Origin: Halopseudomonas xiamenensis
Lineage (GTDB): Bacteria > Pseudomonadota > Gammaproteobacteria > Pseudomonadales > Pseudomonadaceae
Length of the DNA stretch: 64,000 bases
Reading direction: 5' to 3'
Assembly (NCBI RefSeq): GCF_014219065.1
Contig: NZ_JACLGO010000001.1
Location: 218,413 to 282,412 of the forward strand
Part shown: in pieces, positions 1 through 8,578 of the stretch
How positions within the stretch are numbered: position 1 is the first letter of the stretch
Layout: each line of letters begins with the position of its first letter
Position numbers and translations under genes: made by a program
Notes under the pieces: generated by a model
Database searches by the model: none
What the model saw: only the letters and a program-made list of their open reading frames with translations
Told to the model about the DNA's origin: nothing

Positions 1-57
1 GGCGCTGCCGACCCAGCCCAGGCATTGCGCGCCGTTCTCGACAGCCTGCAGAGCTGA
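1..57 (+). CDS. C-terminal end of an unidentified protein (partial)
   Basis: An open frame from the first base of the window ends at a TGA at 55-57 and gives the tail GAADPAQALRAVLDSLQS. The composition suits a real high-GC protein end, but 18 residues are too few to name a family. It converges on the ybaN-like gene, whose stop lies a few bases downstream, which is a normal arrangement. The call depends on the frame staying open to the left of the window. Confidence 0.35.
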   Translation, partial: GAADPAQALRAVLDSLQS

Positions 58-60
58 ATA

Positions 61-420
61 TCAGGACTCGGGGCGAGTCCACAGCCAGAGCGCAACGCAG
101 GGCAGGAACAGGCTGAGAAACACACGCAGCAGCATCGGTGCCGGCAGCAGCCAGATCATCAGGATACTGCTGGCCATCAAGGCGCTGGCCAGCCACTTGG
201 CGCGACGTGGGACGGCGCGGTGCTCGCGCCAGTCGCGGATCATCGGACCATAGTGCGGGTGCCGCAGCAGGCGTTGCTCCAGCTCCGGCCAGCCGCGTGC
301 GCCAGCCCAGGCGGCCAGCAGCAGAAAGGGCGTGGTCGGCAGTCCCGGCAGCAGCACACCGAGGGCGCCGAGGGCCACGGCGACCGAGGCGATGCTGCGC
401 CATACCCACTTCATCAGCAT
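61..420 (-). CDS. ybaN: YbaN-family (DUF454) small inner-membrane protein
   Basis: A 119-residue hydrophobic protein with two membrane hairpins: residues 8-37, which contain the family-typical LGVLLPGLPTTPFLLLAA, and about 78-112. The short middle part, with RHPHYGPMIRDWREH, is polar and probably cytoplasmic. This is the DUF454/YbaN pattern at its usual length; the molecular role of the family is not established. It starts 8 bases after the dnr stop on the same strand and is probably co-transcribed with it. A second ATG two codons in is equally possible as start. The identification is from motif recognition alone. Confidence 0.85.
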   Translation of the reverse strand: MLMKWVWRSIASVAVALGALGVLLPGLPTTPFLLLAAWAGARGWPELEQRLLRHPHYGPMIRDWREHRAVPRRAKWLASALMASSILMIWLLPAPMLLRVFLSLFLPCVALWLWTRPES

Positions 421-428
421 GTTCGTTT

Positions 429-1169
429 TCAGGGGGTATCGCTGGCGATGATGCCAGCCTTGTACTCGGGACTCTGCTGGCCGCCGGCGAACTCGTCGAG
501 CAGGTTGCGGATACTGGGAATGCTGATATGCCGGGCCCGGCTGTCGATCAGCCCACGCTCGCGCAGATTGGCGATGGCCCGCGAGAAGGTTTCCGGCTTG
601 ATCGACAGGCGTGCGGCGATCAGGCTCTTGGGTAGCACCAGTTCGATTTCAGCACTGTCGGTCGCACGGTCGCGCACCTGACCGACCAGATACAGTGCCA
701 AGCGCTGGGTGGCATTCTGCAGGGTCAGGTTCTCCAGCTCATCCAGGCGTTGGTGCAGGCGCACGCTCATGTGCCCGAGCAGATTCAGGCAGGTCTGCGG
801 ATTCTGCTCCAGGTGCCGCAGCATCAGGCGGTTGGAAAAGCCGACCAGCCTGACTGGCTCCAGCGCCTCGGCGCACACCGGGAACACCGATTTCTGCATG
901 AACATGACCGCCTCGGCAAAGGTATTGCCGGCGGTAATGATCTCCACCACCTTCTCCTTGCCATCGGCCGAGATGCGATACAGCTTTACCTTGCCGCTTT
1001 GCACCAGATAGAAACGCTCAGCGGGATCGCCCTGGCGCTGGATCAGAGCCTGGGGCGCATATTCGCGTACCTGCGCATCGGCCAGCAGTTCTTCCTGGGC
1101 GGCCTGGTGAAAATGAGAAAACAGCGGATGACGAAGAATCATCTGCCGTTGTTCCTGGGTCGAGATCAT
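429..1169 (-). CDS. dnr: Dnr-type Crp/Fnr transcriptional regulator
   Basis: A 246-residue Crp/Fnr regulator. Residues about 20-130 form the cyclic-nucleotide-like sensor domain (QGDPAERFYLVQSGKVKLYR, GNTFAEAVMF). A long dimerisation helix follows, then a winged helix with the recognition segment LSIKPETFSRAIANLRE, whose E-x2-S-x3-R type contacts read TTGAT half-sites. The N-terminus has no cysteines, so it cannot carry the Fnr/Anr iron-sulphur cluster. This and the LSI.PETFSR segment place it with Dnr, which is known to bind haem and respond to nitric oxide. It diverges from hemN with an Fnr-type box between, and the window holds several nitric oxide genes it could control. It could have been mislabelled Anr, but the missing cysteines argue against that. 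Confidence 0.85.
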   Translation of the reverse strand: MISTQEQRQMILRHPLFSHFHQAAQEELLADAQVREYAPQALIQRQGDPAERFYLVQSGKVKLYRISADGKEKVVEIITAGNTFAEAVMFMQKSVFPVCAEALEPVRLVGFSNRLMLRHLEQNPQTCLNLLGHMSVRLHQRLDELENLTLQNATQRLALYLVGQVRDRATDSAEIELVLPKSLIAARLSIKPETFSRAIANLRERGLIDSRARHISIPSIRNLLDEFAGGQQSPEYKAGIIASDTP

Positions 1170-1315
1170 GGCTTGTCTGCTCTTTATTCACTTGCTTGCA
1201 GAGTAAGCATTTACGCTGCTGCATGCCATACCCAAGGTACTAATTATGCTGTCTTCGGGCCACATGGACTCGTCGTCAGGCGCAACAGCTCCGGCGAGCA
1301 CGATCCGGAGTCTTC

Positions 1316-1329
1316 TTGATATGCGTCAA
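1316..1329 (+). promoter_or_regulatory. Fnr/Dnr box upstream of hemN
   Basis: TTGATATGCGTCAA matches the Fnr/Anr/Dnr consensus TTGAT-N4-ATCAA at all but one base. It is centred 73 bases before the hemN ATG. Placing its centre at -41.5 puts the start site near 1364 and the weak -10 hexamer TAGTCT at 1352-1357. hemN is a classic Anr/Dnr target; the same box could also act on divergent dnr. Confidence 0.8.
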
Positions 1330-1395
1330 AGTGGCGCGGTAGGGAAGCGCGTAGTCTCGCCAGCATCAGCACGATATGCACCGGAGCACCTATCC

Positions 1396-2778
1396 ATGTC
1401 CGATCCAGTCGAGTGGGACGCGGGCCTGATCCGCCGTTACGATAAGCCAGGACCGCGCTACACTTCCTACCCCACGCTTGCCCAGTACCAGGATGGTATC
1501 CTGCCGGGCGATCTGTTTGCCGCATTGCATGAAAGCGGCAGAAAAGGGCGGCCCTTGTCGCTGTATGTGCACATCCCGTTCTGCGCCAACATCTGCTATT
1601 ACTGCTCCTGCACCAAGGTCATCACCAAGGACCGCAGTCGCGCCCAACCCTACCTGCAGGCACTGTACCGGGAAATCGATCTGATCAGCCCACATCTGGG
1701 CGGCATGCAGCAGGTGGAGCGGCTGCACCTGGGTGGGGGCACGCCGACCTTCCTCGGGCATGACGACCTGCGCGGGCTGATGGGCAGGCTGCGTGAACGC
1801 TTCAATCTGCATGAGGACGATACTGCCGACCACAGCATCGAAATCGACCCGCGGGAGGCCGACTGGTCGACGTTGGGGTTGCTGCGCGAGCTGGGCTTCA
1901 ATCGGGTCAGCTTCGGCGTCCAGGATCTGGACGTGGAGGTGCAGCGGGCAGTCAACCGTCTGCAAAGCCTGGAGCAGACCCAGGCGGTGATGGACGCGGC
2001 GCGAGCACTGGCCTACCGCTCGGTCAATATCGATCTCATCTACGGCCTGCCCCGGCAGACAGTGGAGTCCTTCGCCCGCACCGTGGAGACCATCATCGAG
2101 CTGAAGCCGGACCGGCTGACCCTGTACAACTACGCTCACCTGCCGGACCTGTTCCTGCCCCAGCGCCGGATCGATATGGCCGAGCTGCCGAGTACCGATG
2201 CCCGCCTGCAGATCTGCGGCAACAGCGTGGCCCGGCTGCAGCAGGCCGGCTACCGCTATATCGGCATGGGCCAGTTCGCCTTGCCCGATGACAGCCTGAG
2301 CAACGCCCAGGAGACCGGCGAGTTGAGCCGCAGCTTCCAGGGCTATGTCGCCGGCGTCGAATGTGACCTGATCGGCCTGGGTGTTTCCGCCATCAGCCAG
2401 GTGGGTGATCTCTATTGTCGCAACAGCAGTGATCTCAAGCAGTATCAGCAAAGCCTGGAGGAAGGCCGCCTGGCACTGCGTCAGGGCTTGAAGTGCAGTG
2501 CCGACGACCGGCTGCGGCGGGTGGTGATCAGCCAGTTGATGTGTCATTTCCGGCTGCGCTACGCGGATATCGAGCAACGCTTCAATATCGACTTCGCCAC
2601 CTATTTCACCGATTGCCTGGGTACGCTGCGGCAGATGCACGAGGATGGACTGATTCGCCTGAGCATTTCCGGTATCGAAGTGCTGCCGGCCGGCCGACCG
2701 CTGGTGGCGCGCATCTGCATGGTGTTCGATGCGTACCAGTACGCCACCGACAGCACGCGTTACGCCCAGATCGTCTGA
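1396..2778 (+). CDS. hemN: Oxygen-independent coproporphyrinogen III dehydrogenase
   Basis: A 460-residue radical SAM enzyme that oxidatively decarboxylates coproporphyrinogen III to protoporphyrinogen IX in haem synthesis without oxygen; it is cytoplasmic. The cluster motif PFCANICYYCSC (cysteines 63, 67, 70 and 72) has the HemN pattern CxxxCxxCxC. The GGGTP SAM motif follows at about residue 112, and a C-terminal HemN domain carries the substrate-binding region. The ATG at 1396 was chosen because GGAG lies 9 bases upstream and the product then begins like known HemN (GPRYTSYPT near residue 20). An open extension reaches further upstream but would cross the Fnr box. Length matches the family. 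Anaerobic control is expected from the box at 1316-1329. Confidence 0.95.
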   Translation: MSDPVEWDAGLIRRYDKPGPRYTSYPTLAQYQDGILPGDLFAALHESGRKGRPLSLYVHIPFCANICYYCSCTKVITKDRSRAQPYLQALYREIDLISPHLGGMQQVERLHLGGGTPTFLGHDDLRGLMGRLRERFNLHEDDTADHSIEIDPREADWSTLGLLRELGFNRVSFGVQDLDVEVQRAVNRLQSLEQTQAVMDAARALAYRSVNIDLIYGLPRQTVESFARTVETIIELKPDRLTLYNYAHLPDLFLPQRRIDMAELPSTDARLQICGNSVARLQQAGYRYIGMGQFALPDDSLSNAQETGELSRSFQGYVAGVECDLIGLGVSAISQVGDLYCRNSSDLKQYQQSLEEGRLALRQGLKCSADDRLRRVVISQLMCHFRLRYADIEQRFNIDFATYFTDCLGTLRQMHEDGLIRLSISGIEVLPAGRPLVARICMVFDAYQYATDSTRYAQIV

Positions 2779-2842
2779 CATTTGCAAAGGTAATCGCATC
2801 AAGGGCAAGGGTAAGGCTTTCAACACGCTACCTTCAAACACC

Positions 2843-2953
2843 GTCATCCTTCCCATGCGCGGTCATCCTTCCCACGCCCGGTCATCCTTCCCATACCCCG
2901 TCATCCTTCGCGCAGGCGAAGGATCCACCGGCCACTTTGAGTCAATCGGCACC
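2843..2953. repeat. 19-bp tandem repeats followed by a dispersed GTCATCCTTCG element
   Basis: Three 19-base units starting GTCATCCTTCCCA lie head to tail at 2843, 2862 and 2881. A fourth, variant unit at 2900 opens a longer element (GTCATCCTTCGCG, AGGCGAAGGATCCACCGGCC, GAGTCAA). The same element recurs at 32407-32460 with only a few differences. CCTTCGC and GCGAAGG form a hairpin. The sequence lies between hemN and the yhaO-like gene. No protein or RNA gene is evident. Confidence 0.7.
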
Positions 2954-3054
2954 ATGCAATGCGGCAGCATTGTTCGCCCCATGCGTTTACAATCCTCTGT
3001 CCATGGCATCGCGCGCAACGCGCGGTACCGGACAGATTCGCATGGGGGAAATAC

Positions 3055-4179
3055 ATGCCGCGCTTTCTGCATACCGCCGACTGGCAGATCGGTCGCCAGT
3101 ACGACCGCTTCGGCCCGGAGGACGGGCCGGCCCTGGCCCAGGCCCGGCTGGGCACTGTCGAGCGCATCGCCGCCCTGGCAACCGAACTGGCGGTGGATGC
3201 GGTGCTGGTTGCCGGTGACGTATTCGACGCCCAGACCATTTCCGATCGCACACTGCGCCGTCTGTTCCTCGCTACCCAGGGCTATGCCGGGCCCTGGATC
3301 ATGCTCCCCGGTAACCATGATGCCGCCCTGGCGGAAAGCATCTGGAGTCGCGCCCAGCGGCTCAACGCGGTGCCCGGCAACGTCCACCTGGCATTGACCC
3401 CGGAGGTGATGCCGTTCGCCGAACTGGGCTTCGCCATCCTGCCGGCGCCGTTGACCCAGCGCCAGAGCTTCGATGACCTGAGCGCCTGGTTCGACCATGC
3501 GCAGACCCCGCCGGGCCTACTGCGTATCGGCCTGGCCCACGGCAGTGTGCAGGGCATTCTCGCTGAGGATATCGACTCGCCCAACCCGATCGACCCGCAG
3601 CGTGCAGAACGTGCCCGGCTCGACTACCTGGCCCTCGGCGACTGGCATGGCTGCCGGCGGATCGACGACCGTACCTGGTACAGCGGTACGCCGGAGCAGG
3701 ACAGGTTCAAGAGCAATGGCGCCGGACAGGTACTGGATGTGCGCCTCGAAGCGCCTGGTGACGCACCGCAGGTGACGCCCATCGCCATCGGCGAGTTCAC
3801 CTGGCTGCAGTGGCAGCGGCGCTTGCAGGTGGCCTCGGACCTGGATGCGCTGATCGAGGAGCTGGATCAGGTCGAGCGCAGCAGCGTCATCAGCCTGACC
3901 CTGGAAGGGGAGCTGGATCTGGCCGGAGAACAGCGGTTGCAGCTCGCCCTCGGCCGCGCCGAAGCGCAGCACCGGGTACTGGAATGTGATCTGGACGGGC
4001 TGCGGCTGTTGCCCACCGAGGCGGATATCGCTGCGCTGCAGGCCGATGGCTATCTGGACGAGGTGATCGGCCAGTTGCGTGACATGCAGCAGGCGGATGA
4101 GCCGGAACTCGCCCGGGAAGCGCTCGGCATCCTCGCGGGCCTGCTGCGTGAACGGCAGGCGGGGGGAACCACGGCATGA
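3055..4179 (+). CDS. YhaO/SbcD-like DNA repair metallophosphoesterase
   Basis: A 374-residue calcineurin-type nuclease subunit. The metal-binding motifs run in order: FLHTADWQIG (D-x-H type) near the start, VLVAGDVFD at about 53, LPGNHD at about 85, and a later LAHGSVQG. The ATG at 3055 was chosen because GGGGGAA lies just upstream and the family begins directly with the first metal motif. Its stop overlaps the next gene by ATGA, so the two are translationally coupled and probably form one complex, as SbcD-SbcC and Mre11-Rad50 do. Length and partner resemble the Bacillus YhaO-YhaN pair more than classical SbcCD. Substrates (probably DNA ends) are inferred. Confidence 0.85.
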   Translation: MPRFLHTADWQIGRQYDRFGPEDGPALAQARLGTVERIAALATELAVDAVLVAGDVFDAQTISDRTLRRLFLATQGYAGPWIMLPGNHDAALAESIWSRAQRLNAVPGNVHLALTPEVMPFAELGFAILPAPLTQRQSFDDLSAWFDHAQTPPGLLRIGLAHGSVQGILAEDIDSPNPIDPQRAERARLDYLALGDWHGCRRIDDRTWYSGTPEQDRFKSNGAGQVLDVRLEAPGDAPQVTPIAIGEFTWLQWQRRLQVASDLDALIEELDQVERSSVISLTLEGELDLAGEQRLQLALGRAEAQHRVLECDLDGLRLLPTEADIAALQADGYLDEVIGQLRDMQQADEPELAREALGILAGLLRERQAGGTTA

Positions 4180-6854
4180 AGCTCGAACAATTGCGCGTCA
4201 GCCAGTTCCGGCAGTTTCGCGAGCCGCTGGTCATCGACGGCTTCGACCCCGGATTGAACCTGATCTGCGGCCCCAACGAGTCCGGCAAGAGCACCCTGGT
4301 GCGCGCCATCCGCGCGGCCTTTTTCGAGCGGCACAGTTCCGGCACGCTCACCGACCTGCGACCCTGGGGAGATTCCGCTGCGGCGCCGGAGGTGGAGTTG
4401 CAGTTCAGTCACGGCGACCGGCAGTGGCAGTTGAGCAAGCGCTTTCTGCAGCGCAAGCGCTGCGACCTCAGCGTCGACGGCCAGCGCTTCAATGGCGACG
4501 AAGCGGAGGAACAGCTCGCCGCCATGCTCGGCTTCAATGTGGCTAACCGGGGCGCCAGCAAGGCCGAGCACTGGGGCATACCGGGGCTGCTGTGGATCGA
4601 GCAGGGCATGGGCCAGGAACTGGGCGAGGCGGTCAGTCATGCCGGTGACCATCTGAAAGCGGTGTTGGGCGCCAGTCTGGGGGAAGTCACCAGCAGCGGT
4701 GGCGACGAGATCACCAGGCAGGTTCGCCTCCAGCTCGACGAGTTGCTCACCGGCACCGGCAAGCCCCGTGGTGACTACAAGGCCAGTGGCGAACGGATCG
4801 CGGCGCTGGATGAGCAACTGCAGGCGCTCGACCAGCGGATTGTCGCCTATCGCCAGCAGGTCGATCGGCTGGGTGAGCTGCGTCAGCAGCAGGCCCGGGA
4901 TGAGGCCGACAAGCCCTGGGAGGCGCTGCGGGTGCAGCAGCAGGAGGCCGAGCGCAAGTACGCCGAGGTCCAGCGTCAGGCCGAAGAACAGCAGCGCGAT
5001 CTGCAGGCGCTGGAGCGGGTGCGCAGCCACCGGCAGATAGTGCTGGAGCAGTTGCGCAGCCAGGAGGAACAGGCTAGCGAACTGCAGCAGCGCCAGGGCA
5101 AGCGCCAGCAGTTGCAGCAGCAGCTCGAGCAGCTCGTCGGGCAGCAGGCGGAACTGCTGGCGGCGCGAGATGCTGCACAGGCAGCCTACCAGCAGACCCA
5201 GCAGCAGGAGCGCCAGGCTCGACAACAGGCCCGCTACCAGACGCTTGAGCGGGAGCGGCAGCAACTGCTGAAACAGCAGCAGCAACTGCAGCTCAGCCTG
5301 GGACAGGCGCGTCAGTTGCAGAACGAACTGGTCGCCCAGCAGCAGGCATTGGCCGCCGTCCGCATCGACGACAGACAGCTGGCGCAGCTGGAGCAGGTGC
5401 ACAACCAGCTGCGGGAGCTGGATATTCGCCAGCAGAGCAGCGCCACCCGGTTGCGTTATGAACTGCTGCCCGGCCAGCAGATCAACCTGGACCAGCAGCA
5501 GCTCAGCGGCAGCGATGACCTGCTGCTGCTGCAGGAAACCCAACTGGATATCGCCGGTCTCGGCAAACTGATCATCACCCCCGGCGGCCAGGACCTGGCC
5601 AGACTGGCCCGCGACAGCGAACGCGCCCGGGAGCAATGGCAGGCCCTGTGCGAGGAACTGGGCGTCAGTTCGCTGGACCAGGCGCGGCAACAGCTGCAGC
5701 AGGCCAAGGCGCAGAGCGCCGCCATCCAGGCCAACCGCAAGCTGCTGCTCAGCCACGCGCCGGCCGGTATCGAGGTGCTGGAGCAGGAACTGGCCGGTGC
5801 GGCTGCGCGCCTGGCCGAGCTGGACCAGGCGCTGGCCGGTCTGGAGCCGCAGTTGGGACAGGCGCCGGTCGATACCGCGGCGGTCGACACCGCGGTGGTG
5901 GGCACTGAGGCCGTTGATACAGCCTCGGTTGAGCGAGCATTGCAGCAGGCTGCCGAGAAACTACAGCAGAGCGAAGCCGCCAGCAGCCGTCACAACGAGC
6001 AGCTTATCGGCCTGCGCCAGAGCCTGGCCAGCGCCGAGGAAGAGTGCCGCCTGCTGCAGGCACGCCTGGATGATCCGCAGCGCCAGCAGCAACAGCACAA
6101 GCTCAACGACAACCTGCTGACCCTGCGCGCGGAAGAGGCGCGGCTGCAGCAACGCAGCGACCAGCGTGCCGCACGTATCGCCAGTGCCAGGCCGGATATC
6201 CTCGAACAGGACATCCAGCGCTACCGCAGCAGCGCCGCCCAGCTGGAGCACGGCTTCAACCAGCGCCGCGACGAACTGATCGCCCTGCAGGCGCGGTTGC
6301 AGGGGGAGGGCGCTGACGGGCTGGAGGAGCAACGCGCCTCGCTGGCCACCGAACTGGAAAGCGAGCAACGCCGCTACCGCCAGCTCGACCGTCGTGCCCG
6401 GGCGTTGACGCTGCTGCACGAACTGCTCAGCGAGAAACGCCAACAGCTGACCCGACGCTTGCAGGCACCGCTGCAGAAACACCTGGATCACTACCTGCAA
6501 CTGCTGTTTCCCCAGGCGACTCTGGAGGTCGACGAGAACCTGATGCCCGGCCGGTTACTACGCCAGGGCCAGGACGCCGGCGAATTCGATGCCCTGAGTT
6601 TCGGAGCCCGGGAGCAGATGGGACTGATCAGCCGGCTGGCCTATGCCGACCTGCTGCGCGAGGCGGGCCGCCCGACCCTGATCATCCTCGACGATGCCCT
6701 GGTGCACAGCGATCAACCGCGGCTGGGGCAGATGAAACGCATCCTGTTCGACGCTGCCCAGCGGCACCAGGTGCTGCTGTTCAGTTGTCATCCGGACAAA
6801 TGGCGGGACATGGGTGTGCCGGTGCGGGAGCTGGAGAGCCTGAAGGTGCAGTGA
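4176..6854 (+). CDS. YhaN/SbcC-like SMC-type ATPase
   Basis: An 892-residue Rad50/SMC-like ATPase. Walker A GPNESGKSTLV lies at about residues 29-39. Long glutamine-rich coiled coils run from about 200 to 400 and 480 to 760, interrupted near 405-470 by a short beta-rich insert (LPGQQINL, GLGKLIITPGG). At the end are the signature SFGAREQMGL, Walker B TLIILDDALVHSD and the H-loop FSCHPD. There is no CxxC in the coiled coil, so the zinc hook of Rad50/SbcC is absent, as in YhaN. A VDTA-rich low-complexity run lies near residue 565-585. It overlaps its nuclease partner by 4 bases. The likely role is handling or repair of DNA ends together with that nuclease. Confidence 0.85.
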   Translation: MKLEQLRVSQFRQFREPLVIDGFDPGLNLICGPNESGKSTLVRAIRAAFFERHSSGTLTDLRPWGDSAAAPEVELQFSHGDRQWQLSKRFLQRKRCDLSVDGQRFNGDEAEEQLAAMLGFNVANRGASKAEHWGIPGLLWIEQGMGQELGEAVSHAGDHLKAVLGASLGEVTSSGGDEITRQVRLQLDELLTGTGKPRGDYKASGERIAALDEQLQALDQRIVAYRQQVDRLGELRQQQARDEADKPWEALRVQQQEAERKYAEVQRQAEEQQRDLQALERVRSHRQIVLEQLRSQEEQASELQQRQGKRQQLQQQLEQLVGQQAELLAARDAAQAAYQQTQQQERQARQQARYQTLERERQQLLKQQQQLQLSLGQARQLQNELVAQQQALAAVRIDDRQLAQLEQVHNQLRELDIRQQSSATRLRYELLPGQQINLDQQQLSGSDDLLLLQETQLDIAGLGKLIITPGGQDLARLARDSERAREQWQALCEELGVSSLDQARQQLQQAKAQSAAIQANRKLLLSHAPAGIEVLEQELAGAAARLAELDQALAGLEPQLGQAPVDTAAVDTAVVGTEAVDTASVERALQQAAEKLQQSEAASSRHNEQLIGLRQSLASAEEECRLLQARLDDPQRQQQQHKLNDNLLTLRAEEARLQQRSDQRAARIASARPDILEQDIQRYRSSAAQLEHGFNQRRDELIALQARLQGEGADGLEEQRASLATELESEQRRYRQLDRRARALTLLHELLSEKRQQLTRRLQAPLQKHLDHYLQLLFPQATLEVDENLMPGRLLRQGQDAGEFDALSFGAREQMGLISRLAYADLLREAGRPTLIILDDALVHSDQPRLGQMKRILFDAAQRHQVLLFSCHPDKWRDMGVPVRELESLKVQ

Positions 6855-6876
6855 TTCACAAACTCCGCGCTTTACG

Positions 6877-7150
6877 GGTTGTCGAGCCCCTGCTCGACGA
6901 CGGCGGATCACCAGCAACACCAATGCTATCTGCCAGCCCGCAGGCGTAGCGCCCGAACGCGGACCGGGGCGCTACACCCCCAGGGGAGGCGCAGCCCGGG
7001 TGTCGGGTTGTTGAGCACCTCGGGCCGCGATCGGCTCGACGACAGCGGACCGCCAGTAACACCAATGCCGCATGCCAACCCACGGGCGTAGCGCCTGAAC
7101 GCGGACCGGGGGGGTACATCCCTATTGAGGGCGCCGGCGCAGTCCCTGTT
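6877..7150 (+). repeat. Family A tandem palindromic repeat, two units
   Basis: Two head-to-tail units of about 130 bases follow the yhaN stop. Each unit holds a GTCGAGC...GCTCGAC hairpin, a variable middle (GCCAGCAACACCAATGC-like here) and a second hairpin built on GCGTAGCGC and GGCGCTACACC, ending in CCCAGGGG. The second unit is degenerate (GGGGTACATCCCTATTGAGG). The same units recur at five other loci in this window. Nothing coding is recognisable between 6855 and 7150. Confidence 0.75.
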
Positions 7151-7173
7151 CGATAAAGCTGCATAACAGCCTG

Positions 7174-7179
7174 TATAAT
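7174..7179 (+). promoter_or_regulatory. Probable -10 element of ddh
   Basis: A perfect TATAAT preceded by TG one base upstream (CTGTATAAT) lies 60 bases before the chosen ddh start. The -35 region is weak (TTCGAT with a long spacer), which fits an extended -10 promoter. A small CCGCCG/CGGCGG hairpin follows at 7190-7206 in the leader. Confidence 0.5.
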
Positions 7180-7238
7180 TTCACCTTTTCCGCCGCTCAA
7201 CGGCGGCTATGGCACACAGACAAGGTACAGGTTTTCAT

Positions 7239-8225
7239 ATGCACCCGAGAATCAAGATTGGCATCGCAGGCTACGGCAACCTGGGCAGAGGCGTGGAAAT
7301 GGCCATCGCCCAGAGCCCGGACATGGAGCTGGTCGGGGTCTTCACCCGGCGCAACCCGGCCGATGTGCAACTGCTCGACAGCAGCGTTGCAGTTCATCCC
7401 CAGGCCGATATCGAACAGTTCCGTGACCAGATCGACGTGCTGATCCTCTGTGGTGGCTCGAAGAACGACCTGCCGGAGCAGGCCCCGGCCCTGGCGGCGC
7501 TGTTCAATACTGTCGACAGCTTCGACACTCATGCGACCATTCCCGAATACCACGAAGCGGTGGACCGCGCGGCCAGACCGGCTGGCAAGACCGCACTGAT
7601 CTCGGTCGGATGGGACCCGGGGCTGTTTTCGCTCAACCGCCTGTACGGCGAAGCCATCCTGCCGGTCGGCAGCACCTACACCTTCTGGGGCAAGGGTCTG
7701 AGCCAGGGGCATTCCGATGCTGTGCGCCGTGTGCCGGGCGTCAAGGCCGGGGTGCAGTACACCATTCCGGCGGACGCTGCCATCGAGCGGGTACGCAATG
7801 GTGAGCTGCCGGAGCTGAGCACCCGGGAAAAGCACAAGCGCGAATGCTACGTGGTGCTGGCCGAAGGTGCCGACGCGGCAGAGGTGGAGCAGAGTATCGT
7901 CAGCATGCCGCACTACTTCGCCGAGTACGACACCAGCGTGACCTTCATCAGCGAGGAAGAACTCAAGCGCGACCATGCTGCGATGCCCCACGGCGGTATT
8001 GTCATGCGCAGCGGCACCTCCGCTGCCGGCACCACCCAGGTGGTGGAGTACACCCTCAAACTGGGCAGCAACCCCGAATTCACCGCCGCTGTGCTGGTGG
8101 CCTATGCACGTGCGACATATCGCCTGAATCGCAGTGGTGTGGTCGGTGCGCAGACCGTGCTGGATGTGGCACCCGGATTGCTGTCGCCGAAGTCGCCGGC
8201 GGATTTGCGTAGGGAGTTGTTGTAG
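7239..8225 (+). CDS. ddh: meso-Diaminopimelate D-dehydrogenase
   Basis: A 328-residue NADPH enzyme that interconverts tetrahydrodipicolinate plus ammonia with meso-diaminopimelate, giving a one-step route to the cell-wall and lysine precursor. The N-terminal Rossmann motif IGIAGYGNLGRGVE lies at about 6-20. The family blocks FTRR, VGWDPGLFSLNR, TFWGKGLSQGHSDAVRR, MPHGG and the NPEFTA region follow in the order of corynebacterial Ddh, at the same length. The ATG at 7239 was preferred because it puts the Rossmann motif at the family position; an ATG at 7209 has no ribosome site. It is monocistronic, between repeat arrays. This pathway variant is uncommon in pseudomonads, so transfer is possible. 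Confidence 0.9.
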   Translation: MHPRIKIGIAGYGNLGRGVEMAIAQSPDMELVGVFTRRNPADVQLLDSSVAVHPQADIEQFRDQIDVLILCGGSKNDLPEQAPALAALFNTVDSFDTHATIPEYHEAVDRAARPAGKTALISVGWDPGLFSLNRLYGEAILPVGSTYTFWGKGLSQGHSDAVRRVPGVKAGVQYTIPADAAIERVRNGELPELSTREKHKRECYVVLAEGADAAEVEQSIVSMPHYFAEYDTSVTFISEEELKRDHAAMPHGGIVMRSGTSAAGTTQVVEYTLKLGSNPEFTAAVLVAYARATYRLNRSGVVGAQTVLDVAPGLLSPKSPADLRRELL

Positions 8226-8270
8226 GGCTGGGTGTTTTGTCTGGCGGGGAGCTGGTTACATGTGCTTCCT

Positions 8271-8352
8271 GCTTCCTGCTTCCTGCTTCCTGCTTTCCCC
8301 CCTCTCCCCCGGCCCCTCTCCCGCGAGGGGCGAGGGGTGACTCGCGCTTGGC
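8271..8352. repeat. TGCTTCC tandem repeat plus family B palindrome
   Basis: Four consecutive 7-base TGCTTCC units (about 8271-8298) run into a family B element: CCCCTCTCCCCC, then CTCTCCCGCGAGGGG, then GACTCGCG. A facing inverted copy lies at 8509-8562. Together the two copies bracket about 156 bases with no gene visible, between ddh and nnrS. Confidence 0.65.
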
Positions 8353-8508
8353 ATACCGTGTGCTTCCTGCTCGAACCGGTGCTGGGCTGCGCCTTGAGTG
8401 TTGACTTACCTTCAGTGTAAACATTTTGGTTGCGACTCACTCACTCTGCGCGCTTTGTAGTGGTATCGGCAACAACCGCATTACTGCAGAACAAACTCGC
8501 AACCTCAG

Positions 8509-8562
8509 ACGCGAGTCACCCCTCGCCCCTTGCGGGAGAGGGGCCGGGGGAGAGGGGGAGCC
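8509..8562. repeat. Family B palindrome, inverted partner
   Basis: GCGAGTCACCCCTCGCCCC, then TGCGGGAGAGG and GGGGGAGAGGGGG. This is the reverse complement of the copy at 8297-8352, including the flanking GCGAGTC, so the pair forms a long interrupted inverted repeat downstream of nnrS. Confidence 0.65.
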
Positions 8563-8578
8563 AACCCCAACCCAACCC

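Noticed and set aside
429..1169. Calling the Fnr-family regulator Anr because it neighbours hemN
   Set aside because: The N-terminal cysteines required for the Anr/Fnr iron-sulphur cluster are absent, and the recognition region matches Dnr.
2843..2953. Short regular repeats considered as a CRISPR array
   Set aside because: Units are contiguous 19-base repeats without unique spacers, and no cas gene is near.
4050..5756. A 568-codon leucine/glutamine-rich open frame opposite yhaN
   Set aside because: Its Leu-Gln composition is the reverse complement of the glutamine-rich coiled coil. No family features are visible.
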